A stretch of 64,000 nt of DNA from Streptomyces fuscichromogenes. GTDB taxonomy: Bacteria; Actinomycetota; Actinomycetes; Streptomycetales; Streptomycetaceae. The stretch spans positions 56,742 through 120,741 of the forward strand of contig NZ_BMML01000009.1 of assembly GCF_014645815.1 (NCBI RefSeq), in the 5' to 3' direction. This document shows, one piece after another, positions 16,863 to 24,451 of this stretch (the first letter of the stretch is position 1; each line of letters begins with the position of its first letter). The notes beneath the pieces are model-generated. The model ran no database searches and was not told where the DNA came from. It saw nothing but the letters and a program-made list of their open reading frames with translations. Made by a program: the position numbers and the translations under genes.

Positions 16863-16938
16863 GCCCCGCGGCTGCGTGAACGTGTGGGAAACCACACCTT
16901 GCCGAGCAGGAAGCGGCAAGTACAGCGCACCGCGGGGC
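16863..16938 (+). other. Potential three-way-junction RNA element
   Basis: An outer stem GCCCCGCGG (16863-16871) / CCGCGGGGC (16930-16938) encloses two adjacent hairpins. The first is GTGTGG-GAAA-CCACAC (16882-16897), with a GNRA tetraloop. The second is CTTGCCG (16898-16904) / CGGCAAG (16914-16920). All pairings are perfect. It lies between the NsdA-like gene stop and the next start at 17058, so it could be a terminator structure or a 5' leader element. Confidence 0.45.
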
Positions 16939-17057
16939 GGTTCTGTTACTGCCGTCACAAGGAACAAGATCGCGCCCTTGGCCGCATGGCACCTGGCTGA
17001 GGGGACCCGGTAGCGTGAGTCGACGATTCACAAGGTCCCCCATTGGTAGGAGTCCCG

Positions 17058-18689
17058 GTGACGCAGAGTGGACAGGGCGAGCCCGCGCGCGAAGGCATCG
17101 TGCTGCCCTCCGACGGTGGCGAGCCCCTGTTGCCGGGTATGACGGGCAGCCCCGTCCCCGTCGCGCAGCCGCCCGCCCCGGCCGCCGCGCCCTCCGAGGG
17201 CCGGTCCTGGGGCCAGCCGTGGGGCCCCGGCCACCAGCAGAGCCCGCAGCCCGATCCGGCCGGCCAGGGCTGGCCGCAGGCGGCCGGCCAGGAGTGGGAG
17301 TCTCCGGAACCGCCGCAGCTGCCGCCCGCCTGGACCGCCCAGTCGCACGCCGCCCAGTCGCACGCCGCCCAGGCCCAGGCCGTCCAGGCCCATGCCCCCG
17401 GCGCCGGTGCGCTGCCGCCGGAGGGGGCGCCCGCCCCGTCGTACGGCGGCGGCTACGACCAGTCGTACGGCTACGGCGCCCCGCCCCAGCAGTCGTACGG
17501 CGCCCCGCTGCCGCCGGCCGCCGGCCAGGACCCCTACGGGGCTCCGGGCGCCGCGCTGCCGCCCGCCGTCCCCCAGGGGGGCCACGGCGGCTACGGCGGT
17601 GGGCTGCCGCCCGCCGACGAGGGCGCCACCCAGTTCCTCCCGCCGGTGCCCGCCGCGCCGGTGGACGAGGGCGCCACCCAGTACATACCGTCCGTCCCGG
17701 CGGCCTCCGAGGGCGCCACCCAGCTGATACCGCCGGTGGGCGCCGGTGCGCTGCCGCCGGAGATGTCGCACGGGCAGACCGCCTTCCACGGCGGGGCGGC
17801 GGCTCCGGCGCACTCGGACGCCGACGCCACCCAGTACATCCCGCCGTACCCGGCCGGTGGACAGCAGGGCGGCGACCGGCAGCCGCCCGCGGAGTTCGAC
17901 AGCCTCTTCCGCAGCACGCCGGGCGGCGAGCCCCCGGCCGCGGCCACGGCCTATCTGCCGCGCTTCCAGGAGCAGCCCCAGAGCGGCTACCAGCAGCCGC
18001 CGGCGTACACCCCGCCCCCGACGTCGTTCGACCACGGCGACGCCGACGACGGCCGGAGTGGTCGCGGCAGGTCGAAGGTGCCGCTGATCGCGGCCGTCGG
18101 GGTCGGCATCGCCGTGCTCGGCATCGGCGCCGGTGCCCTGCTCAGCGGGAGCGGCGGGGACTCGGGCGAGACCGGCAAGACGGTGGCCGCGTCCGCCTCG
18201 GCCGGCAGCACCTCCTCGGCGGCCGCGGGCGACCCCGCGAAGGCGCAGGCCGTCGCCCTGGACAAGCTGCTCGCCGACAGCGGCAGCAGCCGGGCCTCGG
18301 TGATCAACGCCGTGGCCCGGGTGAAGCAGTGCCAGAACCTGGACGGTTCCGCCTCCGACCTGCGCAACGCCGCCCAGCAGCGCACCGAGCTGGTCACCCG
18401 GCTGTCCAAGCTGTCCGTGGACAAGCTGCCGGCCAACGCCGAGCTGAGCACCGCCCTCACCAAGGCCTGGCAGGCCTCCGCGAACGCCGACAGCCACTAC
18501 GCGGCCTGGGCCGACCAGGTCAAGGGCAAGCACGGCTGCCGCAAGGGCCAGGCCCGCAGCACCGGCCAGACCGCCGCCGGCAACCAGGAGAGCGGCACCG
18601 CCAGCAGCCAGAAGGTGAAGGCGGCCGCGCTGTGGAACACGATCGCGAGCAAGTACGGACTGACCCAGCGGCAGCCGACCCAGCTGTGA
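17058..18689 (+). CDS. Pro/Gln/Ala-rich single-pass membrane protein with ATQ repeats
   Basis: A 543-residue protein. Residues 1-338 are cytoplasmic, disordered and rich in Pro, Gln, Gly and Tyr. One transmembrane helix lies at about 341-362, followed by an extracellular domain of about 180 residues with conserved Ala/Ser/Lys helices (AKAQAVALDKLLADSGSS onward). The cytoplasmic part repeats a short motif: ATQFLPP (Thr191), ATQYIPS (Thr207), ATQLIPP (Thr221), ATQYIPP (Thr258) and a weaker TAYLPR (Thr297). Thr with Ile/Leu at +3 is the type of site that FHA domains read once phosphorylated. GTG 17058 has TAGGAG upstream. Function is unknown. Confidence 0.8.
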   Translation: MTQSGQGEPAREGIVLPSDGGEPLLPGMTGSPVPVAQPPAPAAAPSEGRSWGQPWGPGHQQSPQPDPAGQGWPQAAGQEWESPEPPQLPPAWTAQSHAAQSHAAQAQAVQAHAPGAGALPPEGAPAPSYGGGYDQSYGYGAPPQQSYGAPLPPAAGQDPYGAPGAALPPAVPQGGHGGYGGGLPPADEGATQFLPPVPAAPVDEGATQYIPSVPAASEGATQLIPPVGAGALPPEMSHGQTAFHGGAAAPAHSDADATQYIPPYPAGGQQGGDRQPPAEFDSLFRSTPGGEPPAAATAYLPRFQEQPQSGYQQPPAYTPPPTSFDHGDADDGRSGRGRSKVPLIAAVGVGIAVLGIGAGALLSGSGGDSGETGKTVAASASAGSTSSAAAGDPAKAQAVALDKLLADSGSSRASVINAVARVKQCQNLDGSASDLRNAAQQRTELVTRLSKLSVDKLPANAELSTALTKAWQASANADSHYAAWADQVKGKHGCRKGQARSTGQTAAGNQESGTASSQKVKAAALWNTIASKYGLTQRQPTQL

Positions 18690-18716
18690 CGGCCGGGCGG
18701 TGCCCGCGCGGGCCGG

Positions 18717-20039
18717 TCAGCTCAGGTCGGCGCTCTCCAGGATCTTGGTCATGTCCAGGGCCTGCTTGTTCGCCGACTGGAGCAGGCCGCCCTTGACGGT
18801 CTGGACGTTCACGTCGGTGTTGACCAGCCGGGCGAAGCCGGCCGCGGCCAGCTTGCCCTGGTAGGGCCAGGACAGGGTCGGGGTCAGACCGCCGGTGGAG
18901 ACCTTCAGGCCGTCGTTGAGGGCGCGCCGCACGCTGTCGGCGCTGGCTCCGTCGTCGCCGGTCTTCTCCAGCGCGGCGGTCAGGACCTGGTAGGCGATCC
19001 AGGTGGTCTGCACCCCGGCGTCGGCCGGATCGATCCGGTTGTCGCCGAAGGCCTCCTTGCTGATGACCTTCTTCATCTCGTCCCAGCGCGGGTCCGAGGC
19101 GACCGGGTACCAGCCGGTGATGTACGACCCCTCGTACGGGCCGGACGCACCGCCGGTGGAGTTGATCACCGTCTGGTCGACGCTGCCGATCTCGGCGGCC
19201 GTCTTCACCTTCGGGTGGTCCTGGCGGGCGCGCTGGAAGCTGTCCATGAAGGTGGCCGTGCGGTCGCCGAGCTCGGGCACCACACAGCCCGTCCGCAGCG
19301 AGTCCGAGGCGGCGCTCTCCAGTGCCTTCTGCGACTGCTGGTCGTACTCGGTGAGGTCCTCGGCGGCGAGCTGGTCGGTCGCCTTGGCGTGGCCGGCCGC
19401 CTGGAGGCCCGAGTCGAGCAGCTGGGGCAGCTGGTCGCCGGCGATGCTGTCCGGGCGGACCAGGGTGACCGGGCCGCAGGTGTCGGCCAGCGCCTCCCCG
19501 AGTCCGGCGAGCAGGGTGAGCGAGCCGCCGTTGACCGGGTAGGAGACGGGGCTGGTGAACTCCTCGTTCGACGCCCCGTAGCCGCCTATGTAGGGGATCG
19601 CCGCGCCCTCCAGCGGGGCGAAGTAGGAGTCGCCGAACTGGCTGTAGGAGCCGACCACGGCGACGACGTTCTGGTCGACCGCGCGCTGGGCGCAGTTCGC
19701 GGCGCCCACGCTGCTGTTGTGGTCGTTGCAGGTGATGAGCTTGAGCTTGCGGCCGTGGATGCCGCCCCGGGAGTTGAGCCACTTGACGTAGGCGGAGGCG
19801 ATGGCGGGCATACCGGGCTTGTTGGTGGCGCTGGTGCCCTGCGGCGCCCAGGTCATCACCTTGATCGCGTCGTCCGTCGAGGCCGACATCCCCGGGATGG
19901 AGCCGCAGCCGGCGGCGAGCGACGCACAGGCCGTCATGGCCGCGGCGGACAGCGCGGTGGCTCTGACACGCCGGTGGGTCGCGGGGAGGACGCTGCTGAC
20001 GGTGGTGCTGAGGATGTGGCGCCTGCCGGTCATGGACAT
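18717..20039 (-). CDS. Substrate-binding lipoprotein, branched-chain amino acid ABC type
   Basis: A protein of about 440 residues with the periplasmic-binding type 1 (Leu/Ile/Val-binding) fold. A Lys/Arg-rich n-region leads to the hydrophobic stretch ALSAAAMTACASLAAGC, whose LAAGC is a lipobox, so the mature protein is tethered outside the membrane. Motifs such as VVAVVGSYSQFGDSYFAPLE and AAIPYIGGYG fit the family. No permease or ATPase gene is adjacent, so it is either an orphan binding protein or a sensor subunit. The start is uncertain: ATG 20039 has GGCGGA upstream, ATG 20033 and GTG 20084 are alternatives. Confidence 0.8.
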   Translation of the reverse strand: MSMTGRRHILSTTVSSVLPATHRRVRATALSAAAMTACASLAAGCGSIPGMSASTDDAIKVMTWAPQGTSATNKPGMPAIASAYVKWLNSRGGIHGRKLKLITCNDHNSSVGAANCAQRAVDQNVVAVVGSYSQFGDSYFAPLEGAAIPYIGGYGASNEEFTSPVSYPVNGGSLTLLAGLGEALADTCGPVTLVRPDSIAGDQLPQLLDSGLQAAGHAKATDQLAAEDLTEYDQQSQKALESAASDSLRTGCVVPELGDRTATFMDSFQRARQDHPKVKTAAEIGSVDQTVINSTGGASGPYEGSYITGWYPVASDPRWDEMKKVISKEAFGDNRIDPADAGVQTTWIAYQVLTAALEKTGDDGASADSVRRALNDGLKVSTGGLTPTLSWPYQGKLAAAGFARLVNTDVNVQTVKGGLLQSANKQALDMTKILESADLS

Positions 20040-20151
20040 GCACGATTCCGCCACATCACTAACCGGGAAGTGACCCATGGTCAACGAACGGTGACGCGAA
20101 GGTGAATTGCGGGGGGTCGGTCAGGGGCGTGTGACGAGGAACGTACGATCG

Positions 20152-20652
20152 ATGACCGTGCAAGGTTCGGAGAACTCTTCCCGTCGCGGCCGTCGCTCCT
20201 CCACCATGGGCGGCATGCCACTCAATGACATGCCGTGGTGGCGCTGGCGCAGCAATGTGCGCTCCGCGCTGCACATGCTCTCCGACCCGGAGTTCCAGCG
20301 GAACGTCTGGCTGGCCGGCCAGGACGGGTACGGCGACGTGACCGACGCGGTGTACCGGCTGGTCGAGGACACCTGGCTGGACAGCTGGTCCGCGGAGAAG
20401 TACGTCGGGACGATATTCCGCGACTCGCAGGAGGCGGCGCTCGTCGACACCGCCGTGCTGCGGGTGCTGCGGATCATGCACCAGGTCGGGCCGGACGCGC
20501 CGGTCTCCGCGTACCTGGACCACCAGGGGTGGCCGGACGCGGTCCGGGCGGCGCGGGACGCGCACCTGCGCCTCGCGGCGAGCGACGGCGACGACCCGGA
20601 CGCCCCGCCGCGCACCCTCGAGGTGCTGCGGATCATGACGCGGGCGGCGTGA
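20152..20652 (+). CDS. SCO4402-family protein of unknown function
   Basis: A protein of about 166 residues that I recognise as the SCO4402 family, found beside purU in Streptomyces. The conserved part begins MPLNDMPWWRWRSNVRSALHM and continues through NVWLAGQDGYGDVTDAVYRLVED. It looks globular and helical, without a signal peptide or membrane helix. No catalytic motif is evident. The start could be ATG 20152 (GAGGA upstream), GTG 20158 or ATG 20206. It is 56 bases upstream of purU in the same direction, so the two may be co-transcribed. Confidence 0.75.
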   Translation: MTVQGSENSSRRGRRSSTMGGMPLNDMPWWRWRSNVRSALHMLSDPEFQRNVWLAGQDGYGDVTDAVYRLVEDTWLDSWSAEKYVGTIFRDSQEAALVDTAVLRVLRIMHQVGPDAPVSAYLDHQGWPDAVRAARDAHLRLAASDGDDPDAPPRTLEVLRIMTRAA

Positions 20653-20708
20653 GTCCGCGAAGCGGACGCTGACCGGCGGGGCGGGCCGGACATGAGATTC
20701 TGTGGTGC

Positions 20709-21593
20709 ATGACCGATCAGCCCACCCGAGCCCAGGCCGCCCCGGCCGACCAGTACGTCCTCACGCTCTCCTGCCCGGACAAAAAGGGCATCGTGCACGC
20801 CGTGTCGAGCTATCTCTTCATGACCGGCTGCAACATCGAGGACAGCCAGCAGTTCGGGGACCACGACACGGGTCTGTTCTTCATGCGCGTGCACTTCTCG
20901 GCCGACGCGCCGGTGACGGTCGACAAGCTGCGGGCGAGCTTCGCGGCGATCGGTGACTCCTTCCGCATGGACTGGCAGATCAACCGGGCCGACGAGAAGA
21001 TGCGCGTCGTCCTCATGGTCAGCAAGTTCGGTCACTGCCTGAACGACCTGCTCTTCCGGGCCCGGATCGGTGCGCTTCCGGTGGACATCGCGGCCGTGGT
21101 CTCCAACCACACCGACTTCGCGGAGCTGGTGGACTCGTACCACATCCCCTTCCACCACATCCCGGTGACGAAGGAGACGAAGGCCGACGCCGAGGCCCAG
21201 CTGCTCGACCTCGTCCGCGAGGAGAACGTCGAACTGGTGGTGCTGGCCCGCTACATGCAGGTCCTCTCGGACGACCTGTGCAAGCAGCTGAGCGGCCGGA
21301 TCATCAACATCCACCACTCGTTCCTGCCGAGCTTCAAGGGCGCGAAGCCGTACCACCAGGCGCATGCGCGGGGCGTGAAGCTGATCGGTGCGACCGCGCA
21401 CTACGTCACGGCGGACCTGGACGAGGGCCCGATCATCGAGCAGGAGGTCGAGCGGGTCGGCCACGACGTCACCCCGGACCAGCTGGTGGCGATCGGCCGC
21501 GACGTGGAGTGCCAGGCGCTGGCCCGCGCGGTGAAGTGGCACGCGGAGCGCCGCATCCTGCGCAACGGCCGACGGACGGTCGTCTTCGGCTGA
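20709..21593 (+). CDS. purU: Formyltetrahydrofolate deformylase
   Basis: A 294-residue enzyme that hydrolyses 10-formyl-THF to THF and formate, balancing one-carbon pools. The N-terminal ACT domain (about residues 16-90, VLTLSCPDKKGIVHAVSSYL) is followed by a formyltransferase domain. The catalytic region is IINIHHSFLPSFKGAKPYHQ with the downstream Asp in TADLDEGPIIEQ. Length matches the family. Upstream is the SCO4402-type gene; downstream is a repeat with an 8-bp hairpin. Confidence 0.95.
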   Translation: MTDQPTRAQAAPADQYVLTLSCPDKKGIVHAVSSYLFMTGCNIEDSQQFGDHDTGLFFMRVHFSADAPVTVDKLRASFAAIGDSFRMDWQINRADEKMRVVLMVSKFGHCLNDLLFRARIGALPVDIAAVVSNHTDFAELVDSYHIPFHHIPVTKETKADAEAQLLDLVREENVELVVLARYMQVLSDDLCKQLSGRIINIHHSFLPSFKGAKPYHQAHARGVKLIGATAHYVTADLDEGPIIEQEVERVGHDVTPDQLVAIGRDVECQALARAVKWHAERRILRNGRRTVVFG

Positions 21594-21650
21594 CGGTCGC
21601 CCGAGGGGCGGGGTGGTTTCCGTCGTACGGCGACCGCGTCCGCGCGGGGG

Positions 21651-21688
21651 CCTTTCGCGCGGTTCCCCGCGCCCCCACAAGCGAAAGG
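21651..21688. terminator. Hairpin containing a dispersed-repeat copy, after purU
   Basis: Arms CCTTTCGC (21651-21658) and GCGAAAGG (21681-21688) are exact complements. The loop carries the dispersed element GCGGTTCCCCGCGCCC. It lies 58 bases after the purU stop and ahead of the convergent hydrolase gene. A second partial element (GGGGCGCGACCAGCC) follows at about 21711. Confidence 0.65.
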
Positions 21689-21758
21689 CGGGCGCGGCCC
21701 CGTCTTTTCAGGGGCGCGACCAGCCGCGCGACCAGCCGCGAACCACCCGCGGCCGCCG

Positions 21759-22457
21759 CTAGTGGCCGGTCACGTCGTTCGCGGCGGTCTCGATCAGGTC
21801 GGTCACCGCGCCCGGCCGGGAGGCCAGGGAGGCGTGCGAGGCGGGCAGTTCGACCGTCTTGCGCGGCTGGATCCGCTCGGCCATGCGGCGCTCGACATCG
21901 GGGTGGATCATGCGGTCCTCGGTGGACACCTGGTACCAGGACGGCTTGCCGCGCCAGGCCGGGGCGGTGACGGCGTCGCCGAAGGTCGAGGCGAGCGGCG
22001 CTTTCTGCGTCACGGCCATGACCAGCGCCTCCTCGGGCGTGAGGTCCTGCGCGAAGCTCTCGTGGAAGCGGTCCTGCCTGATCCACAGATAGCCGTCGGA
22101 GTCCGGCGTGATGTTCGGGAACGCGGCCGGCGGCTGCTCCTCGCTGAGCGCGCCCGGGCTCTCGCCCGCGTCCGGCGCGAACGCCGCGACATAGACCAGG
22201 GCCGCCACGTTCGGCAGGTCGCCCGCCTCGGTGATGACGGCACCGCCGTACGAGTGCCCGACGAGCACGACGGGGCCGTCGACCTGGCGGATCATCTTCC
22301 GGGTGCGTTCGGCGTCGTCCGCGAGGGAGGTCAGCGGGTTCTCGACGGCGTGCAGGTCACGGAAGCCGCGGCGGTGGAGTTCGGTGACGACCTTGGACCA
22401 GTGGGCGGCGCCGCCCCAGAAACCGTGGACCAGGACGACGGCGGGCCTGTCGGCCAT
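21759..22457 (-). CDS. Alpha/beta hydrolase (short esterase type)
   Basis: A 232-residue alpha/beta hydrolase. The oxyanion motif VVLVHGFWGGAAHW is near residues 6-19, the nucleophile elbow GHSYGG near 68, the acidic segment STEDRMIHPD near 176 and the His in PASHASL near 206, so the full Ser-Asp-His triad is present. The frame opens at 22553, but ATG 22457 (MADRPAVVL) gives the usual compact N-terminus. Proteins of this type include plant-like hydroxynitrile lyase/esterase relatives. No signal peptide. Substrate unknown. Confidence 0.86.
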   Translation of the reverse strand: MADRPAVVLVHGFWGGAAHWSKVVTELHRRGFRDLHAVENPLTSLADDAERTRKMIRQVDGPVVLVGHSYGGAVITEAGDLPNVAALVYVAAFAPDAGESPGALSEEQPPAAFPNITPDSDGYLWIRQDRFHESFAQDLTPEEALVMAVTQKAPLASTFGDAVTAPAWRGKPSWYQVSTEDRMIHPDVERRMAERIQPRKTVELPASHASLASRPGAVTDLIETAANDVTGH

Positions 22458-22726
22458 GAGGGGCCTTCCTGCGAGGAGCGAGGAGCGGGTGTACCGCTCA
22501 GCTTCGTGGACCGACGGCGACCCCGCGCGCCGTGGACCGCCCGGCGATCTCACCCTGGAGGGTGAACTGCCGCGGATTTCAGGTCATTCCGCTCGGTGAG
22601 TCCTGTGAGATAACTACAGTCATATCGACGCCACGGCGGACCTCTCCGTAAAGGTGGTCTCCCTGGCGTTCCCCGGCGTCGTCCGGCGGAATTCGAATCG
22701 GCAAGCAATCGCATGGGGGGATTGTT

Positions 22727-23905
22727 GTGTCAACCGATCACTTTACCCTTTTCCAGGCGGCACTCGGAAATCCGGACCGGCCGACCAAAGTCATTCTGTT
22801 CGCGGACCTCTCGGGTTCCACGGAGATGAAGGGGAAGACGGCCGAGGTCTCCTGGCTTCCGACCATCGGGAAATTCCTCGACATCACGGAGACCGCCGTC
22901 ACGGAGAACGGCGGAACCGTGGTGAAGTACCTCGGTGACGGCACCCTCGCCGTCTTCGACGGCGACCACGCCGCCGAGGCGATCTGCGCGGCCATCAGAA
23001 TCCAGGAGATGCTGCGCAAGGAGAACTCGCCGGAGAAGGGGGTGCTCCGCGACTGTTACGCCTCGGTGGGCATCGCGACCGGGCGCGTCGTCGAGTACGA
23101 GGCCCCGGGCGGCAGCCTGGACTACGTGGGGTCGGTGGTGGACCTCGCCGCCAGGCTCTGCAGCGCCGGGAACTCCCAGGCGGTGTGGGTCGACAGCGCC
23201 ACGGTCGCCTCGGCGATCATGAACAAGGTCTCCTCGGAGATGGGCCGCGTCCATGACTTCTCCCCGGACGACTACCTTTCCGACGAATGGAAGGTGGAAC
23301 TGAAGGGATTCGCGAAACCCATCAAGTACCGGGAGATCATCTGGCTCAGCAAACCCTTCGGAGCCACGAACGCGGTCGTCAACGAAATCACCGAGCGAAC
23401 CGCGGCACATGGCGCACAGGGAGACCGGCCCGCCGGTCCACCCGCCGCGCAGGTGCCCGAGGACATTCGTGAGGGCGTGGTCAAGAGGTGGGATCCGGCC
23501 CAGGGACGCGGATTCATCTCGACCACCTCCGACGGCGACTATTACGTCGACCGGCGCTATGTCGTCAGCGGCGAGGACCTCACCGAGGGGCGTTCCGTCA
23601 GGTTCGTGGCACGGGCGCCGTTCAAGGAGGGAGCCCGCCCCATCGCCGGCTGCACCGTCCAGGAGGGGCACCGGGTACCCGGAACCTTCCAGCGGGTGTT
23701 CCCGGACCGGAATTTCACTTTCGCCGACGTCCTCGACGGGCTGGGAAACCGGCAGCGCCTTTTCGTGTATCTCGGGGACGGCGCGGCGGAGCACCGTTCG
23801 GGCGAAGCGGTCCTCCTGGAGGTCACCCGCAACTACCGGGGCATCTCCGGCCACCTCGTCACGGCGGACCAGACAGGCGGGAGCGGCACCGGTGAGCAGC
23901 CCTGA
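22727..23905 (+). CDS. Pycsar-type class III nucleotide cyclase fused to cold-shock-like domains
   Basis: A 392-residue protein. Residues 20-205 form a class III nucleotidyl cyclase catalytic domain: metal-binding Asp27 in ILFADLSGST, Asp71 in KYLGDGTLAVF, and GSVVDLAARL (135-144), in which Asp139 replaces the transition-state Asn of adenylyl cyclases while Arg143 is kept. After a linker come two OB/cold-shock-like segments: 248-312 with GVVKRWDPAQGRGFI and YYVDRR, and 318-378 with GTFQRVFPDRNFTFADV. The next gene overlaps by 14 bases and encodes a Pycsar-type membrane effector, so the cyclase probably makes a cyclic pyrimidine nucleotide (cCMP or cUMP) on phage infection. Its third codon positions are less GC-biased than the neighbours, which suggests acquisition. 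GTG 22727 follows GGGGGA. Confidence 0.85.
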   Translation: MSTDHFTLFQAALGNPDRPTKVILFADLSGSTEMKGKTAEVSWLPTIGKFLDITETAVTENGGTVVKYLGDGTLAVFDGDHAAEAICAAIRIQEMLRKENSPEKGVLRDCYASVGIATGRVVEYEAPGGSLDYVGSVVDLAARLCSAGNSQAVWVDSATVASAIMNKVSSEMGRVHDFSPDDYLSDEWKVELKGFAKPIKYREIIWLSKPFGATNAVVNEITERTAAHGAQGDRPAGPPAAQVPEDIREGVVKRWDPAQGRGFISTTSDGDYYVDRRYVVSGEDLTEGRSVRFVARAPFKEGARPIAGCTVQEGHRVPGTFQRVFPDRNFTFADVLDGLGNRQRLFVYLGDGAAEHRSGEAVLLEVTRNYRGISGHLVTADQTGGSGTGEQP

Positions 23906-24389
23906 TCCGGGCCCGGCCCGGGAGGCCCTGGCGGAGGTCCGCACGGAGCTGGCGCGGGCCGACCAGAAGGCCGCGATCCTGCTCGCGCTGTTCTCCGCCA
24001 TCGCCGCGGGGATCATCGCGACGCTGGCCACCCGGAGGTCCGGGCTGTTCGCCCTCTGGAACGGGGTCGAGTGGATGGCGTGGGCGGGAGTCGGCTGCCT
24101 GGCGTGCAGTCTCGTCCCGCTGCTGGTCTGCGTCCGGCCGAACGGGGCCGGCCGGCTCCGGGGAAGCGCCTACTTCGCGTTCTACGCCCAGTACGAGGGG
24201 CGCCCGGACGAGCTCTTCGCCCACCTGGCGTCGTCGGTCGCCGCCGCGGACGAGGAGCGGTGCGGTCAGCTGGTCGACCTGTCCGTCCTCGCCACGCGCA
24301 AGTACCGGCTCATCGCCCGCGCGGTCGACCTCCTGGGCTGCGCACTGATCCTCATCGCCGGGGCGATGCTGCTCGACGCCCTGCACTGA
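23892..24389 (+). CDS. Pycsar effector, three-helix membrane protein (PycTM type)
   Basis: A 165-residue protein in a different frame that starts with GTG inside the end of the cyclase gene (14-base overlap, GGGAG upstream). It begins with an amphipathic helix EALAEVRTELARADQKA. Three membrane helices follow: about 28-47 (AILLALFSAIAAGIIATLAT), 61-82 and 143-163. This is the layout of the Pycsar effector family (formerly DUF5706). In the known systems the effector senses cCMP or cUMP and damages the inner membrane to abort infection. The soluble part between helices 2 and 3 (YFAFYAQYEGRPDELFAHL) is the likely nucleotide-sensing part. Assignment rests on architecture and the cyclase neighbour. 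Confidence 0.82.
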   Translation: MSSPDPGPAREALAEVRTELARADQKAAILLALFSAIAAGIIATLATRRSGLFALWNGVEWMAWAGVGCLACSLVPLLVCVRPNGAGRLRGSAYFAFYAQYEGRPDELFAHLASSVAAADEERCGQLVDLSVLATRKYRLIARAVDLLGCALILIAGAMLLDALH

Positions 24390-24451
24390 GGGCGCCGGAG
24401 CGCACGCCGGGAGCGCCGGGAGTCCTGAGACCGGTGTCCGGCCACGTCCGG

